The notes under the pieces: generated by a model | What the model was told of the DNA's origin: nothing | The model's database searches: none | The model's input: only the letters and a program-made list of their open reading frames with translations | Shown here: positions 24,044 through 31,875 of the stretch, one piece after another | Layout of the letters: each line of letters begins with the position of its first letter | Position numbering within the stretch: the stretch's first letter is position 1 | Made by a program: the position numbers and the translations under genes | From: Candidatus Viadribacter manganicus | GTDB lineage: Bacteria > Pseudomonadota > Alphaproteobacteria > Caulobacterales > Aquidulcibacteraceae | Direction: 5' to 3' | Assembly: GCF_001679665.1 (NCBI RefSeq) | Contig: NZ_CP013244.1 | Coordinates: 682,001-746,000 of the forward strand | DNA: 64,000 nucleotides

Positions 24044-24598
24044 ATGACTGATCTGCGCGTTCTCGGCGTCGCTGGAAGCTTGCGCCTTGGCTCACTCAAT
24101 CGCGCTTTGTTGCGCGCAGCAGTGAAACTTGCCCCCGCAGACATGAGCATCGACACATTCGATCTCGCCGACGTCCCGCTCTATAACGGCGATGTCGAAG
24201 CAGCAGGCGACCCACCCGGCGTCGCTGCGTTCAAAAACGCCATCCGCGCCGCTGACGCAGTCCTCCTCGTGACACCGGAATACAATCACGGGGTTTCCGG
24301 CGTGATGAAGAACGCCGTCGATTGGGCCTCGCGCCCCGCGCACGATGCGGCGCTCAACGGCAAGCCAGTTGGCATCATCGGCGCCTCACCGGGGCAAGTC
24401 GGAACCGCGCGTGGCCAAAGCCAATTGCGCCAAGCCTTCGAGTTCACAAACTCGTTCTGCATGCCGCAACCGGAAATTCTCGTCTTCCGCGCCCACGAAA
24501 AGTTCGACGCCGCCGGCGAACTCACAGACGCCAAGACCGCCGAATATCTCACCAAATATCTCGAAGCACTCCGCGCCTGGACGCTGCGCTTCAAATGA
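24044..24598 (+). CDS. NAD(P)H-dependent FMN reductase
   Basis: 184 residues of the flavodoxin-like FMN reductase family: VLGVAGSLRLGSLNRALL (about 6-23) binds the FMN phosphate. TPEYNHGVSGVMKNAVDWAS (about 76-95) is the hallmark second motif, and VGIIGASPGQVGTARGQ the third. It reduces flavins, quinones or chromate in characterised relatives. Its stop overlaps the ATG of the globin gene (ATGA). This pairing suggests that the reductase supplies electrons to, or is co-regulated with, the haem protein (inference). Confidence 0.9.
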   Translation: MTDLRVLGVAGSLRLGSLNRALLRAAVKLAPADMSIDTFDLADVPLYNGDVEAAGDPPGVAAFKNAIRAADAVLLVTPEYNHGVSGVMKNAVDWASRPAHDAALNGKPVGIIGASPGQVGTARGQSQLRQAFEFTNSFCMPQPEILVFRAHEKFDAAGELTDAKTAEYLTKYLEALRAWTLRFK

Positions 24599-25014
24599 CA
24601 TTCACCGGCGCCGGACACGTCACCGCCAGCCTCGAACGCGCAGCCGAGCGCGCCGGCGATCTCACCGGCGATATCTACAAGCGCCTGTTCAGCGACTTTC
24701 CCGAAACCGAACCGCTGTTTGTGATGGACAAAAACGGCGCCGTGCGCGGCAACATGCTCTCGCACGCCTTCAACTCCATTCTCGATTTCATCGGCGAGCG
24801 CCGCTACGCGCACAATTTCATCGCCAGCGAAATCGTCACCCACGTCGCCTACGAAGTGCCGCCCGACGCCTTCGCTTTCTTCTTCACCGTCATGCGCGAC
24901 GAGATCCGCGCCGCCTGCGGCCCACACTGGACGCCCGAGATGGACGAAGCCTGGCAGCGTCTCTTGGGTGAACTCGAACGCTACGTCTCCCGCCCCACCC
25001 ACGTCGCGCCTTGA
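24595..25014 (+). CDS. Single-domain globin
   Basis: 139 residues with the helical pattern of a bacterial globin: SLERAAERAGDLTGDIYKRL, LFSDFPETEPLF (helix B/C with Phe), FNSILDFIGE and YAHNFIASEIVTHVAYEVP, where His in SEIVTHVAYEV fits the proximal position. Next comes FAFFFTVMRDEIRAACG and the last helix EAWQRLLGELERYV. Oxygen binding, nitric oxide detoxification or redox sensing are possible. Translation is coupled to the upstream FMN reductase. The downstream membrane pseudogene overlaps its 3' end. Confidence 0.82.
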   Translation: MTFTGAGHVTASLERAAERAGDLTGDIYKRLFSDFPETEPLFVMDKNGAVRGNMLSHAFNSILDFIGERRYAHNFIASEIVTHVAYEVPPDAFAFFFTVMRDEIRAACGPHWTPEMDEAWQRLLGELERYVSRPTHVAP

Positions 25015-25540
25015 CCTGGCGCTGAGCCATTTGCTCGCAGGCGCCGTCCATATCCTGCGCCGCCGCAAGCATGTGCGATTCTCGCTCACACACGCACTCT
25101 GGATGTGGAGCATTCTGGCTGTGGTGATGGGCAATTGGGCCGCCGATTGGCAATTGCGCTCGCTCACCCAATGGCCCGCCTGGACCGTGCTCTGGCTGAT
25201 CACCAGTAAGGTCGCGTGATACGTGCTCTGCGTCTTCGTGACGCCCGAGTTCAACGCCAACCAAGAAAAGATAGATCTCGTCGCCTTCCACGCACGCGAA
25301 GGCCGCAACTATCTTTGGGCGATGATGGCCTTCTGCTTCGTAGCTCTCGCCTTCAACTTCACGTTCTCCGGGTTCTACGGGTCTTGGGTGCGCGACTCCA
25401 TTATTACGATCACCGGGGGCGGCTTGACGATGGCGGCCATCTTCTTCCAAGCGCGGTGGGTGCAAATAGGCGCGGCTGCCTGTTTCGCGGCGCTGGCGAC
25501 ATATTTTCTGATCGCAGCGAGCACTCTTGGCACGGCTTAG
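24968..25540 (+). pseudogene. Membrane protein gene interrupted by an in-frame TGA
   Basis: One reading frame runs from 24968 to a TAG at 25538-25540, broken only by a TGA at 25217-25219. Before it: LALSHLLAGAVHILRRRKH, FSLTHALWMWSILAVVMGNW and TVLWLITSKVA. After it: YVLCVFVTPEFNANQ, ARE and three hydrophobic segments. Together they read as one four- to five-helix membrane protein of a family common in this class, with a Trp (TGG) or similar codon expected at the TGA. The N terminus also overlaps the globin gene and looks short. A GTG at 25223 could restart translation of the second half. Confidence 0.7.
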
Positions 25541-25587
25541 GTCGCGCACGCTTGACCAAGCGGGCGTACGGTCCCAATCCCAGCTTC

Positions 25588-26862
25588 ATGAAGATTCTGA
25601 TCGTCGGCTCCGGTGGGCGCGAGCACGCCCTGGGCTGGAAGCTCCAGCAAAGCCCGCTCGTTTCGGAAGTGATTTCCGCGCCGGGCAATCCCGGCCTCGC
25701 GGCCATCGGCCGGACCGTCGCCATCAAAGCTGAAGACGCACGCGAACTCGCCGCCTTTGCCTTGCGCGAACAGATCGGCCTCGTCGTCATCGGTCCGGAA
25801 GCCGCCGCTGCTGCGGGCCTCGCCGACGCGCTAAAGCAAGTCGCCATTCCCTGCTTTGGTCCCAGCAAAGCCGCCGCCCAGCTCGAAGCCTCGAAGGCTT
25901 TCATGAAAGAGTTCTGCGTGCGCCACGGCGTGCCGACCGCGGAATACAAAGTCTTCGACGAGGCCATCCGCGCCAAAGCCTATCTCGGCGACCGCGAGGC
26001 GCCGTTCGTCATCAAGGCCGACGGTCTCGCAGCCGGCAAAGGCGTCGTCATCGCCGAAACCCGCCGCGAAGCCGACGCCGCGATCGACGAAATCCTGTTC
26101 ATGCGCAAATTCGGCACCGCCGGCCAACGCATCGTCATCGAGGATTTTCTTCCAGGCGAGGAAGCCAGCTTCTTTGCCATCTGCGATGGCGAGACGGCGA
26201 TTCCGATGGTCGCCGCGCAAGATCACAAACGCGCATACGATGGCGACAAGGGCCCCAACACCGGCGGCATGGGCGCCTATTCGCCCGCGCCGATCTTCAC
26301 CGATAAAGTTCGCGATCAAACCATGGAGCAAATCATCCTGCCGACGCTGCGCGGGATGAAGGCCGAGGGCAATCCGTTCGTCGGCGTGCTGTTCGCGGGT
26401 CTGATGATTACGCCCGCCGGGCCAAAGCTCATCGAGTTCAACGTCCGCTTCGGCGACCCCGAATGCCAAACCATGATGCGCCGCCTCACCAGCGATTTCG
26501 CACCCGTTCTACTCGCCGCCGCGAAGGGCGAACTTGCAGCAGCGCCGCCGCTTGAATGGGATGCGCGTCCAGCCGTCACTGTCGTCTATGCAGCGCAAGG
26601 CTATCCTGACGAACCGCTGAAAGGCTCAGTCATTCGCGGCGTGCCGCAAGCTGACACCGTGCCGGATGTCGTCGTCTTCCATGCCGGCACGCGCATGGAT
26701 TCCGACGGCCTGCTACGCGCCGATGGCGGCCGCGTTCTTAACGTCACCGCCACCGGCGCCACGCTGCAAGACGCCGTCAACAGCGCCTATGCCGGCGTCA
26801 ACCGGATCGACTGGCCCGGCGGCTTCTGCCGCCGCGACATCGCGTGGCGGGCGCTGACTTAA
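25588..26862 (+). CDS. purD: Phosphoribosylamine-glycine ligase
   Basis: 424 residues. ATP-grasp enzyme of de novo purine synthesis that joins glycine to phosphoribosylamine. Clear features are the N terminus MKILIVGSGGREHALGWKL, ISAPGNPGLA, VIGPEAAAAAGLAD, FGPSKAAAQLEASKAFMK, FVIKADGLAAGKGVVIA (ATP-grasp), DHKRAYDGDKGPNTGGMGAY and IEFNVRFGDPECQ. Length is normal. The start is ATG 25588; longer upstream frames run into the broken membrane gene. No other pur gene is nearby. Confidence 0.96.
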   Translation: MKILIVGSGGREHALGWKLQQSPLVSEVISAPGNPGLAAIGRTVAIKAEDARELAAFALREQIGLVVIGPEAAAAAGLADALKQVAIPCFGPSKAAAQLEASKAFMKEFCVRHGVPTAEYKVFDEAIRAKAYLGDREAPFVIKADGLAAGKGVVIAETRREADAAIDEILFMRKFGTAGQRIVIEDFLPGEEASFFAICDGETAIPMVAAQDHKRAYDGDKGPNTGGMGAYSPAPIFTDKVRDQTMEQIILPTLRGMKAEGNPFVGVLFAGLMITPAGPKLIEFNVRFGDPECQTMMRRLTSDFAPVLLAAAKGELAAAPPLEWDARPAVTVVYAAQGYPDEPLKGSVIRGVPQADTVPDVVVFHAGTRMDSDGLLRADGGRVLNVTATGATLQDAVNSAYAGVNRIDWPGGFCRRDIAWRALT

Positions 26863-26983
26863 CGCGCCGATGGGCCGCTATCACGGTCACGCTCCGCGTG
26901 CCCAGGATGGCGCCTCAAACTGCCCCCGAATGACGGAGCGACACCCGCTATCCCCTCGCCATACCAGCGTGTATTCCTACGGC

Positions 26984-28063
26984 ATGACTGAGCCAGCCGA
27001 AGACCCGCACGAAAACTTCAAAGGCACCAAGCCCGTCGAAGAGCGCCACCGCTTGGATGACGTCGCGCTCGATGCGTGGCTGAAGGCAAACGTCGAAGGC
27101 TATGCCGGCCCGCTGACAATCAATCAGTTCAAGGGCGGTCAATCCAACCCGACCTACCAACTCGTCACGCCGACGCGAAAATACGTGCTGCGCAAAAAGC
27201 CCGGCGGCAAATTGCTGCCCTCCGCGCACGCCGTTGACCGCGAGTTCCGCGTCATGTCGGCGCTTTATCCAACGGGCTTTCCCGTCGCCAAGCAATATGC
27301 GCTCTGCACCGACGACAGCGTTCTCGGCGCCATGTTCTACATCATGGAAATGGTCGAAGGCCGCGTGCTCTGGAACGGCGCGCTGCCGGAGATGAACAAG
27401 CAAGATCGCCGCGCCACCTACGAAAACAAAATCGCAACCCTCGCAAAGCTGCACAACACCGATCACGAAAAGATCGGCCTCGGCGATTACGGCAAGCCCG
27501 GAAATTATTTCGGCCGCCAGATCGATCGCTGGTCCAAGCAATACAAACTCAGCGAAACCGAAAGCATCGACGAGATGAACCGTCTCATCGAATGGCTGCC
27601 GCAAACCATTCCCGCGGGCGAACGCACCGGCATCGTCCACGGCGATTATCGCCTCGACAATATGGTGCTGCACGAAAGCGAGCCGCGCGTCATCGCCGTG
27701 CTCGATTGGGAGCTTTCAACGCTTGGCGATCCGCTCGGCGATTTCACCTATTATCTGATGAACTGGGTGATGCCGCACGATGGCCGCTCAGGTCTCGGCG
27801 GCGTCGATCTTGAGCCACTCGGCATTCCAACGCTCGCAGAAACCGTAAAGCTCTATTGCGATCAAACCGGCCGCGACGGCATTCCTGAGCTCGATTGGTA
27901 TTTCTCCTACAACGCCTTCCGCCTCGCCTGCATTCTGCAAGGCATCGCCGGGCGCGTGCGTGACGGCACCGCCGCCAGCGCACACGCGACGCAAATGATC
28001 CAGCGCATCCGTCCGCTCGCCGCCGCATCGTTCCACTACGCCCAAAAAGCCGGCCTCAAGTGA
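26984..28063 (+). CDS. Aminoglycoside-phosphotransferase-like kinase (ACAD10/11- or LvaA-type)
   Basis: 359 residues with the protein-kinase-like APH fold. Nucleotide binding: FKGGQSNPTYQLV and YVLRKKPGGKLLPSAH. Catalytic loop: IVHGDYRLDNMVLH (about 212-225). Metal site: VLDWELSTLGDPLGDF. These sequences match the subgroup fused to or paired with acyl-CoA dehydrogenases (ACAD10/11, bacterial LvaA), which phosphorylates 4-hydroxyacyl-CoA. It is not an antibiotic-resistance kinase by sequence. A GTG at its stop starts the next gene (GTGA). Start chosen as ATG 26984; an in-frame upstream extension has no family support. Confidence 0.83.
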   Translation: MTEPAEDPHENFKGTKPVEERHRLDDVALDAWLKANVEGYAGPLTINQFKGGQSNPTYQLVTPTRKYVLRKKPGGKLLPSAHAVDREFRVMSALYPTGFPVAKQYALCTDDSVLGAMFYIMEMVEGRVLWNGALPEMNKQDRRATYENKIATLAKLHNTDHEKIGLGDYGKPGNYFGRQIDRWSKQYKLSETESIDEMNRLIEWLPQTIPAGERTGIVHGDYRLDNMVLHESEPRVIAVLDWELSTLGDPLGDFTYYLMNWVMPHDGRSGLGGVDLEPLGIPTLAETVKLYCDQTGRDGIPELDWYFSYNAFRLACILQGIAGRVRDGTAASAHATQMIQRIRPLAAASFHYAQKAGLK

Positions 28064-28494
28064 ACGAACGCCAGCGCGACCTCTTCCTTTGGGTGTGGTC
28101 GCGCCGGCGCGCGCCAGGCCAAGCCGCGATCTCATTGCGCGGCGCCATTATCGGCGTGCTCGGCGGCGTTCTCTTCACATTGATGCTGATCGGCGACATC
28201 GGCGCCGATCGCGGCAGCTATACCGGCGTCTCGGCGCTACTGCCGCTGCTGGAGCGCGGCGCAAAGCTTCTCTTCCTTTCGGTCGGCGCCTTTGGCGCGC
28301 TCGGCTTCATCGGCGCCAACCGCGTCTACGCCGCTCAGGAGGCGCAATACCAAGCCATCCTCCAAACCGGCGCCTGCGTACCGGACCAAAAGCCAATCAT
28401 GCAGATGAGCGATCGCGGCCCCGCCATCGCCGTTGGCATCGCCGTAGCTGTGATCATTGGCTTTATCCTCTTCGTCGCGATCACGCTGGGTTAG
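28060..28494 (+). CDS. Small multi-helix membrane protein
   Basis: 144 residues starting with GTG in the stop of the preceding kinase gene. Three hydrophobic segments are visible (GAIIGVLGGVLFTLMLIG, GAKLLFLSVGAFGALGFIG and AIAVGIAVAVIIGFILFVAI). Between the last two is a cysteine-containing soluble loop around ILQTGACVPDQ. I recognise no family. Translational coupling suggests it accompanies the kinase, perhaps as a membrane partner, but this is only inferred from position. Confidence 0.6.
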   Translation: MNERQRDLFLWVWSRRRAPGQAAISLRGAIIGVLGGVLFTLMLIGDIGADRGSYTGVSALLPLLERGAKLLFLSVGAFGALGFIGANRVYAAQEAQYQAILQTGACVPDQKPIMQMSDRGPAIAVGIAVAVIIGFILFVAITLG

Positions 28495-28572
28495 CGACGA
28501 AAAGCAGGCGTAATAGGTTGACGCCGCATGCCCCCAAGACGGATCAAAACCGCCTCATCTCGGAGGATTTTC

Positions 28573-29889
28573 ATGTTGCAGCGCGCAATCACGTTCGCAG
28601 GGGCGCTCGCCGCTCTGGCTTTGCTGGCAGGCTCAAGTTTCGCACAGGAAGCCGCCGCGCCGCGCGTCGCCAGCATCGTTCATGCCGGGCGCCTTCTCGC
28701 TGACGCCTCAACCGGCCGCGTGCTGACCGAGCAATCGATCCTCGTCGGCGCCGACGGCAACATCATCTCCATCGAACCCGGTTACGTGACGCGCGACGGC
28801 GCGACCGTCATCGATCAACGCGACCGCTTCGTGCTCGCCGGCCTCATCGACAGCCACGTTCACCTCACCAGCGAGCTCGGCCCCGACCAGATCATCGAAG
28901 AAGTCACTCTCACCGCTTCGGACGCTGCTCTGCGCGGCGCTGAGAACGCGCGCACCACGTTGATGGCCGGCTTCACAACCGTCGCCGATCTCGGCGCACC
29001 GAACGATTCCATCTTCGCGCTGCGCCGCGCCATCGCCGAGCGCCGCATCCCCGGTCCGCGCATCATCGCGGCAGGTTCAGCCGTGACGCCCGACGGCGGC
29101 CACGCCGACGCCAACGGCTTTGCGCCCGACATCCTCAACGTCATGCGCAGCCCCTCGGCTTGCTCTGGCGCTGACGCCTGCCGCCGCGCTGTACGCCGCC
29201 AAATCCAAGCCGGCGCCGATGTCATCAAGATCACGGCAACCGGCGGCGTGCTCTCGAACACCGCCGCAGGCGTCGAGCAGCAATTCAGCGACGCGGAACT
29301 GCAAGCCATCGTCGAAGCCGCGCACGCCATGGGCCGCCGCGTCACCGCGCACGCGCACGGCGCCGGCGGCATCAACGCCGCGCTCCGGGCCGGTGTCGAT
29401 TCCATCGAACACGGCTCCTACACCGACGATGAATCCATTCGCCTGCTCCGCCGCACTCGCGCCTATCTGGTGCCCACCATTCTTGCCGGCGTCACAGTCG
29501 AAGAACTCGCCGCACAAGGCGGCGTGCTGACGCCGAACCAAGCCGCAAAGGCGCGCGAAGTCGGCTCACGCATGCGCCAATCGATCATCCGCGCGCGCCG
29601 CGCCGGCGTGAACGTCGCCTTCGGCACCGATAGCGGCGTCTCGCGTCACGGCGTCAACGCCCGCGAATTCCAATTCCTCGTCGAAGGCGGCTACACGCCA
29701 ATGCAAGCCATCGCCATCGCCACCGTCAACGCCGCCGACCACCTCCAGCTCAACGGCGTCGCCGGCCGCATCGCACCCGGCTACGCCGCCGACATCATCG
29801 CCGTCGACGGCGACCCAACCCAGGACGTCACCACGCTGATGCATGTCGGCTTCGTCATGGCCCGTGGCGCGGTAGCGAAGGACGAGTAG
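28573..29889 (+). CDS. Secreted amidohydrolase (imidazolonepropionase/prolidase-like)
   Basis: 438 residues from ATG 28573, with GGAGG 7 bp upstream. A Sec signal peptide (ITFAGALAALALLAGSSFA) is followed by the amidohydrolase fold: the N-terminal beta domain, then LIDSHVHL (metal His pair, about 91-98) and DVIKITATGGV (Lys metal ligand). RVTAHAHGAGGIN gives the further His, SIEHGSY another His, and VAFGTDSGV the Asp. Such periplasmic enzymes cleave C-terminal Xaa-Pro or Xaa-Arg/Lys dipeptides or similar amides. A REP-like palindrome follows five bases after the stop. A second, larger paralogue lies at 50905-52950. Confidence 0.85.
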   Translation: MLQRAITFAGALAALALLAGSSFAQEAAAPRVASIVHAGRLLADASTGRVLTEQSILVGADGNIISIEPGYVTRDGATVIDQRDRFVLAGLIDSHVHLTSELGPDQIIEEVTLTASDAALRGAENARTTLMAGFTTVADLGAPNDSIFALRRAIAERRIPGPRIIAAGSAVTPDGGHADANGFAPDILNVMRSPSACSGADACRRAVRRQIQAGADVIKITATGGVLSNTAAGVEQQFSDAELQAIVEAAHAMGRRVTAHAHGAGGINAALRAGVDSIEHGSYTDDESIRLLRRTRAYLVPTILAGVTVEELAAQGGVLTPNQAAKAREVGSRMRQSIIRARRAGVNVAFGTDSGVSRHGVNAREFQFLVEGGYTPMQAIAIATVNAADHLQLNGVAGRIAPGYAADIIAVDGDPTQDVTTLMHVGFVMARGAVAKDE

Positions 29890-29893
29890 GCGC

Positions 29894-29939
29894 ACGCTTC
29901 CCGGATGCAGCCCCGGCGAAGGCCGGGGTGCGATCAGGG
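29894..29939. repeat. REP-like palindromic repeat, copy 1
   Basis: Starts with ACGCTTCCCGGATGCAG and contains the stem CCCCGGC-GAAG-GCCGGGG flanked by GCA/TGC arms and outer CCCGG/(A)GGG arms. It lies directly after the amidohydrolase stop. A near-identical element is found at 39867-39911. It may act as a bidirectional 3' end. Confidence 0.65.
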
Positions 29940-29957
29940 CGCCCAGAAGTCCGGAAA

Positions 29958-29987
29958 CGTGGCTGGTGTTTTATCCAGCGAACCACG
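29958..29987 (+). promoter_or_regulatory. Two-part hairpin just upstream of corA
   Basis: CGTGG (29958-29962) and CTGG (29963-29966) pair with CCAG (29975-29978) and CCACG (29983-29987). The loop is TGTTTTAT and a CGAA bulge lies between the right-hand arms. It ends 13 bp before the CorA start and may form in the leader RNA. Confidence 0.4.
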
Positions 29988-30000
29988 CTAATGAGCCCCC

Positions 30001-30930
30001 ATGCTTCGCGTAATCGCAAAAGGTGGGTCGGAAGTCGCGTGCGCGGACGGCGCTGCGCTTTGGTACGATCTGGAATCGCCTGACGAAGGCGAAGAGCGCG
30101 ACGTCGAAGTCTCGCTCGGCATCGACGTGCCAACGCCGGCCGAGCGCGCCGCCTTCGAAGAATCCGCGCGCTATTACGAAGAGGGCGAAGCGCTCCACCT
30201 TACCGCAACCCTGCTCGGGCGCCGCGACGAGGGCCTGCTGGTCTCCGGCGCCGTCACCTTCATCCTCGCCAAGGGCAAGCTCGTTACCGTCCGTCAGGTG
30301 CGCCCGCGCGCGTTCGAAATTGGCCAAGGCCGCGCTTCAGCGCGCATCGGCTCAGCCCAGAACGGCGCCGATGTGATGCTGGCGCTCATCGAAGGCGCCG
30401 CCGAGCGGCTCGCCGATCTGCTCGCCGAAGCCAAGCGCGACGCCAACGCGCTGTCGCTCAACGTCTTCGCCACCGAAGGCGCGCCCGATCTCGAACATTC
30501 CCTGCGCGAACTTGGCCGCATCGGCGCGCTCGCGGCGCTCTCGCACGACTCGCTCTCAAGCATGCAGCGCCTGCTGGTTTACGCGCGCGCCGCCAAGGGC
30601 AAACACAATCTCGACGCCGCGCGCTTGGCCGCCTTGGCGCGCGATGTGAACGAACTCGAGCGCATCGCCGAAAACATGCAGCCGCGTCTTTCCTTCCTGC
30701 AGGACGCGTTGCTCGGCCTCATCAACGCCTCGCAAACCAACGTCCTCAAAGCACTCTCGCTCGCCACCATCGCCTTCGTGCCGCCGACGCTCATCGCCTC
30801 GATCTTCGGCATGAATTTCGACGCCATGACATGGTTTCGCCAGCCCTGGGGTCCGTGGGTTGGCGTTGCGATGATGATTGCCGCGCCGGCCATCTTGTTC
30901 GGCATCGCCAAATGGCGCCGCTGGTTTTAA
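30001..30930 (+). CDS. CorA family divalent cation transporter
   Basis: 309 residues. A long soluble N-terminal domain rich in acidic residues and helices is followed by two C-terminal transmembrane helices. The first ends in the family signature GMNF (ASIFGMNFDAM, about 274-284). The second is VGVAMMIAAPAILFGIAKW, and the short positive tail RRWF is typical. It forms a pentameric channel for Mg2+ or, in ZntB-like members, Zn2+. There is no clear Shine-Dalgarno before the ATG. Instead a hairpin occupies 29958-29987, so translation may be structurally controlled. Confidence 0.85.
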   Translation: MLRVIAKGGSEVACADGAALWYDLESPDEGEERDVEVSLGIDVPTPAERAAFEESARYYEEGEALHLTATLLGRRDEGLLVSGAVTFILAKGKLVTVRQVRPRAFEIGQGRASARIGSAQNGADVMLALIEGAAERLADLLAEAKRDANALSLNVFATEGAPDLEHSLRELGRIGALAALSHDSLSSMQRLLVYARAAKGKHNLDAARLAALARDVNELERIAENMQPRLSFLQDALLGLINASQTNVLKALSLATIAFVPPTLIASIFGMNFDAMTWFRQPWGPWVGVAMMIAAPAILFGIAKWRRWF

Positions 30931-30979
30931 GCCGGAACATCCTCTCCCTGGCCACGTTCGCGAGCTAAGGAGAATCCTC

Positions 30980-31237
30980 ATGATGAAATTTGCTCTTGCA
31001 GCCGGCGCTGCCCTGATGTTGTGCGCGTGTGGCACGCAAATGGGTGACCGCCTCGCCTCTGGCGCTGCCATCGGTGCAGGCACAGGCGCAGTCTTCGGCG
31101 GCATCGGCGCAGTCCCCGGCGCTATCATCGGCGCCGGCGTCGGCGCCTTTACACCTCCCGAGCGAGTGAATCTTGGCGAGCCCGTCTGGGACGACGCCAC
31201 GCGCGATCGCTACGACGAGCAAGGCAATCCACGCTAA
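30980..31237 (+). CDS. Small glycine-zipper lipoprotein
   Basis: 85 residues, AAGGAGA ribosome site 6-7 bp upstream. The signal MMKFALAAGAALMLCACG has a lipobox-like LCAC (Cys about 17). It is followed by glycine-zipper repeats (GAAIGAGTGAVFGGIGAVPG, GAIIGAGVGAFT), which usually insert in or associate with the outer membrane. A polar C-terminal tail ends the protein. It is similar in layout to YMGG/SlyB-like small lipoproteins. The precise role is unknown. Confidence 0.72.
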   Translation: MMKFALAAGAALMLCACGTQMGDRLASGAAIGAGTGAVFGGIGAVPGAIIGAGVGAFTPPERVNLGEPVWDDATRDRYDEQGNPR

Positions 31238-31336
31238 CCCAGCCCATCTGGGACAAACGATTGCGCCCAGCGGCGTCCGCGCTTAGAGCATCGCGCGGGC
31301 GCCCGTCTGTTCTGCGGGAGTGCCCGAGGACAGATC

Positions 31337-31858
31337 ATGGCTGCGTTGGAATTTACCCGTCGCTACGCGATGGCGCATCGCCTGTTGGCGACCCAAAGCC
31401 CCAAATGCGCGATCCCGCATGGGCACAATGAGTTCGTGACCGTGCGTCTCGATCCGATCACCACCTTCAAATTTACAGACACAAATTCCGCAGCGCCCTT
31501 CGAGCTCGCAAAGAAGCGCTGGCATCAATGGATCGACGATCACGTCGATCACGCGCTGCACCTCGGCGAAAGCGATCCGCTAATCGGCTATTTCCGCGAG
31601 AACGAACCGGCTCTGCTGAAGCAGATCATGACCTTCCAAGGCGATCCCACCACCGAAGCGCTCGCCGCCTGCTTCTTCCTGAAACTCAGCGCTTTCATCG
31701 CCGATGACAAACTCCCCTTCACCGTCCGCGAAGTGCGCATCGAAGAAACGCCGACCAACACCGTCATCATCACACGCGAAACCTTCGACCCCGCCACAAA
31801 CGGCCTGCGCCCCAGCGCCTGGCCCCACCGCGCCGACATGAGCATCAACGATTTTTGA
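31337..31858 (+). CDS. 6-pyruvoyltetrahydropterin synthase/QueD-like protein
   Basis: 173 residues. The zinc and catalytic motifs of the family are visible: AMAHRLL (His 14), KCAIPHGHNEF (Cys 24, His 28, His 30), DHALHLGESDP (catalytic Asp/His region) and RIEETPTNTV (Glu). QueD makes 6-carboxytetrahydropterin for queuosine; paralogues make other pterins. No queC, queE or queF is in the window, so the pathway is not confirmed. It is longer than QueD (about 120 residues), with an extended middle and C-terminal tail, so a distinct pterin role is possible. Confidence 0.78.
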   Translation: MAALEFTRRYAMAHRLLATQSPKCAIPHGHNEFVTVRLDPITTFKFTDTNSAAPFELAKKRWHQWIDDHVDHALHLGESDPLIGYFRENEPALLKQIMTFQGDPTTEALAACFFLKLSAFIADDKLPFTVREVRIEETPTNTVIITRETFDPATNGLRPSAWPHRADMSINDF

Positions 31859-31875
31859 CTTGGCGCGGCGCTGGC

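Noticed and set aside
26876..26910. Palindrome CACGC-TCC-GCGTG after purD as terminator
   Set aside because: The stem is five base pairs and there is no T-run; it is not distinguishable from chance in this GC-rich sequence.
26984..28063. Aminoglycoside resistance kinase
   Set aside because: The fold is APH-like, but the motifs fit the ACAD10/11-LvaA subgroup, and no resistance or mobile context is present.
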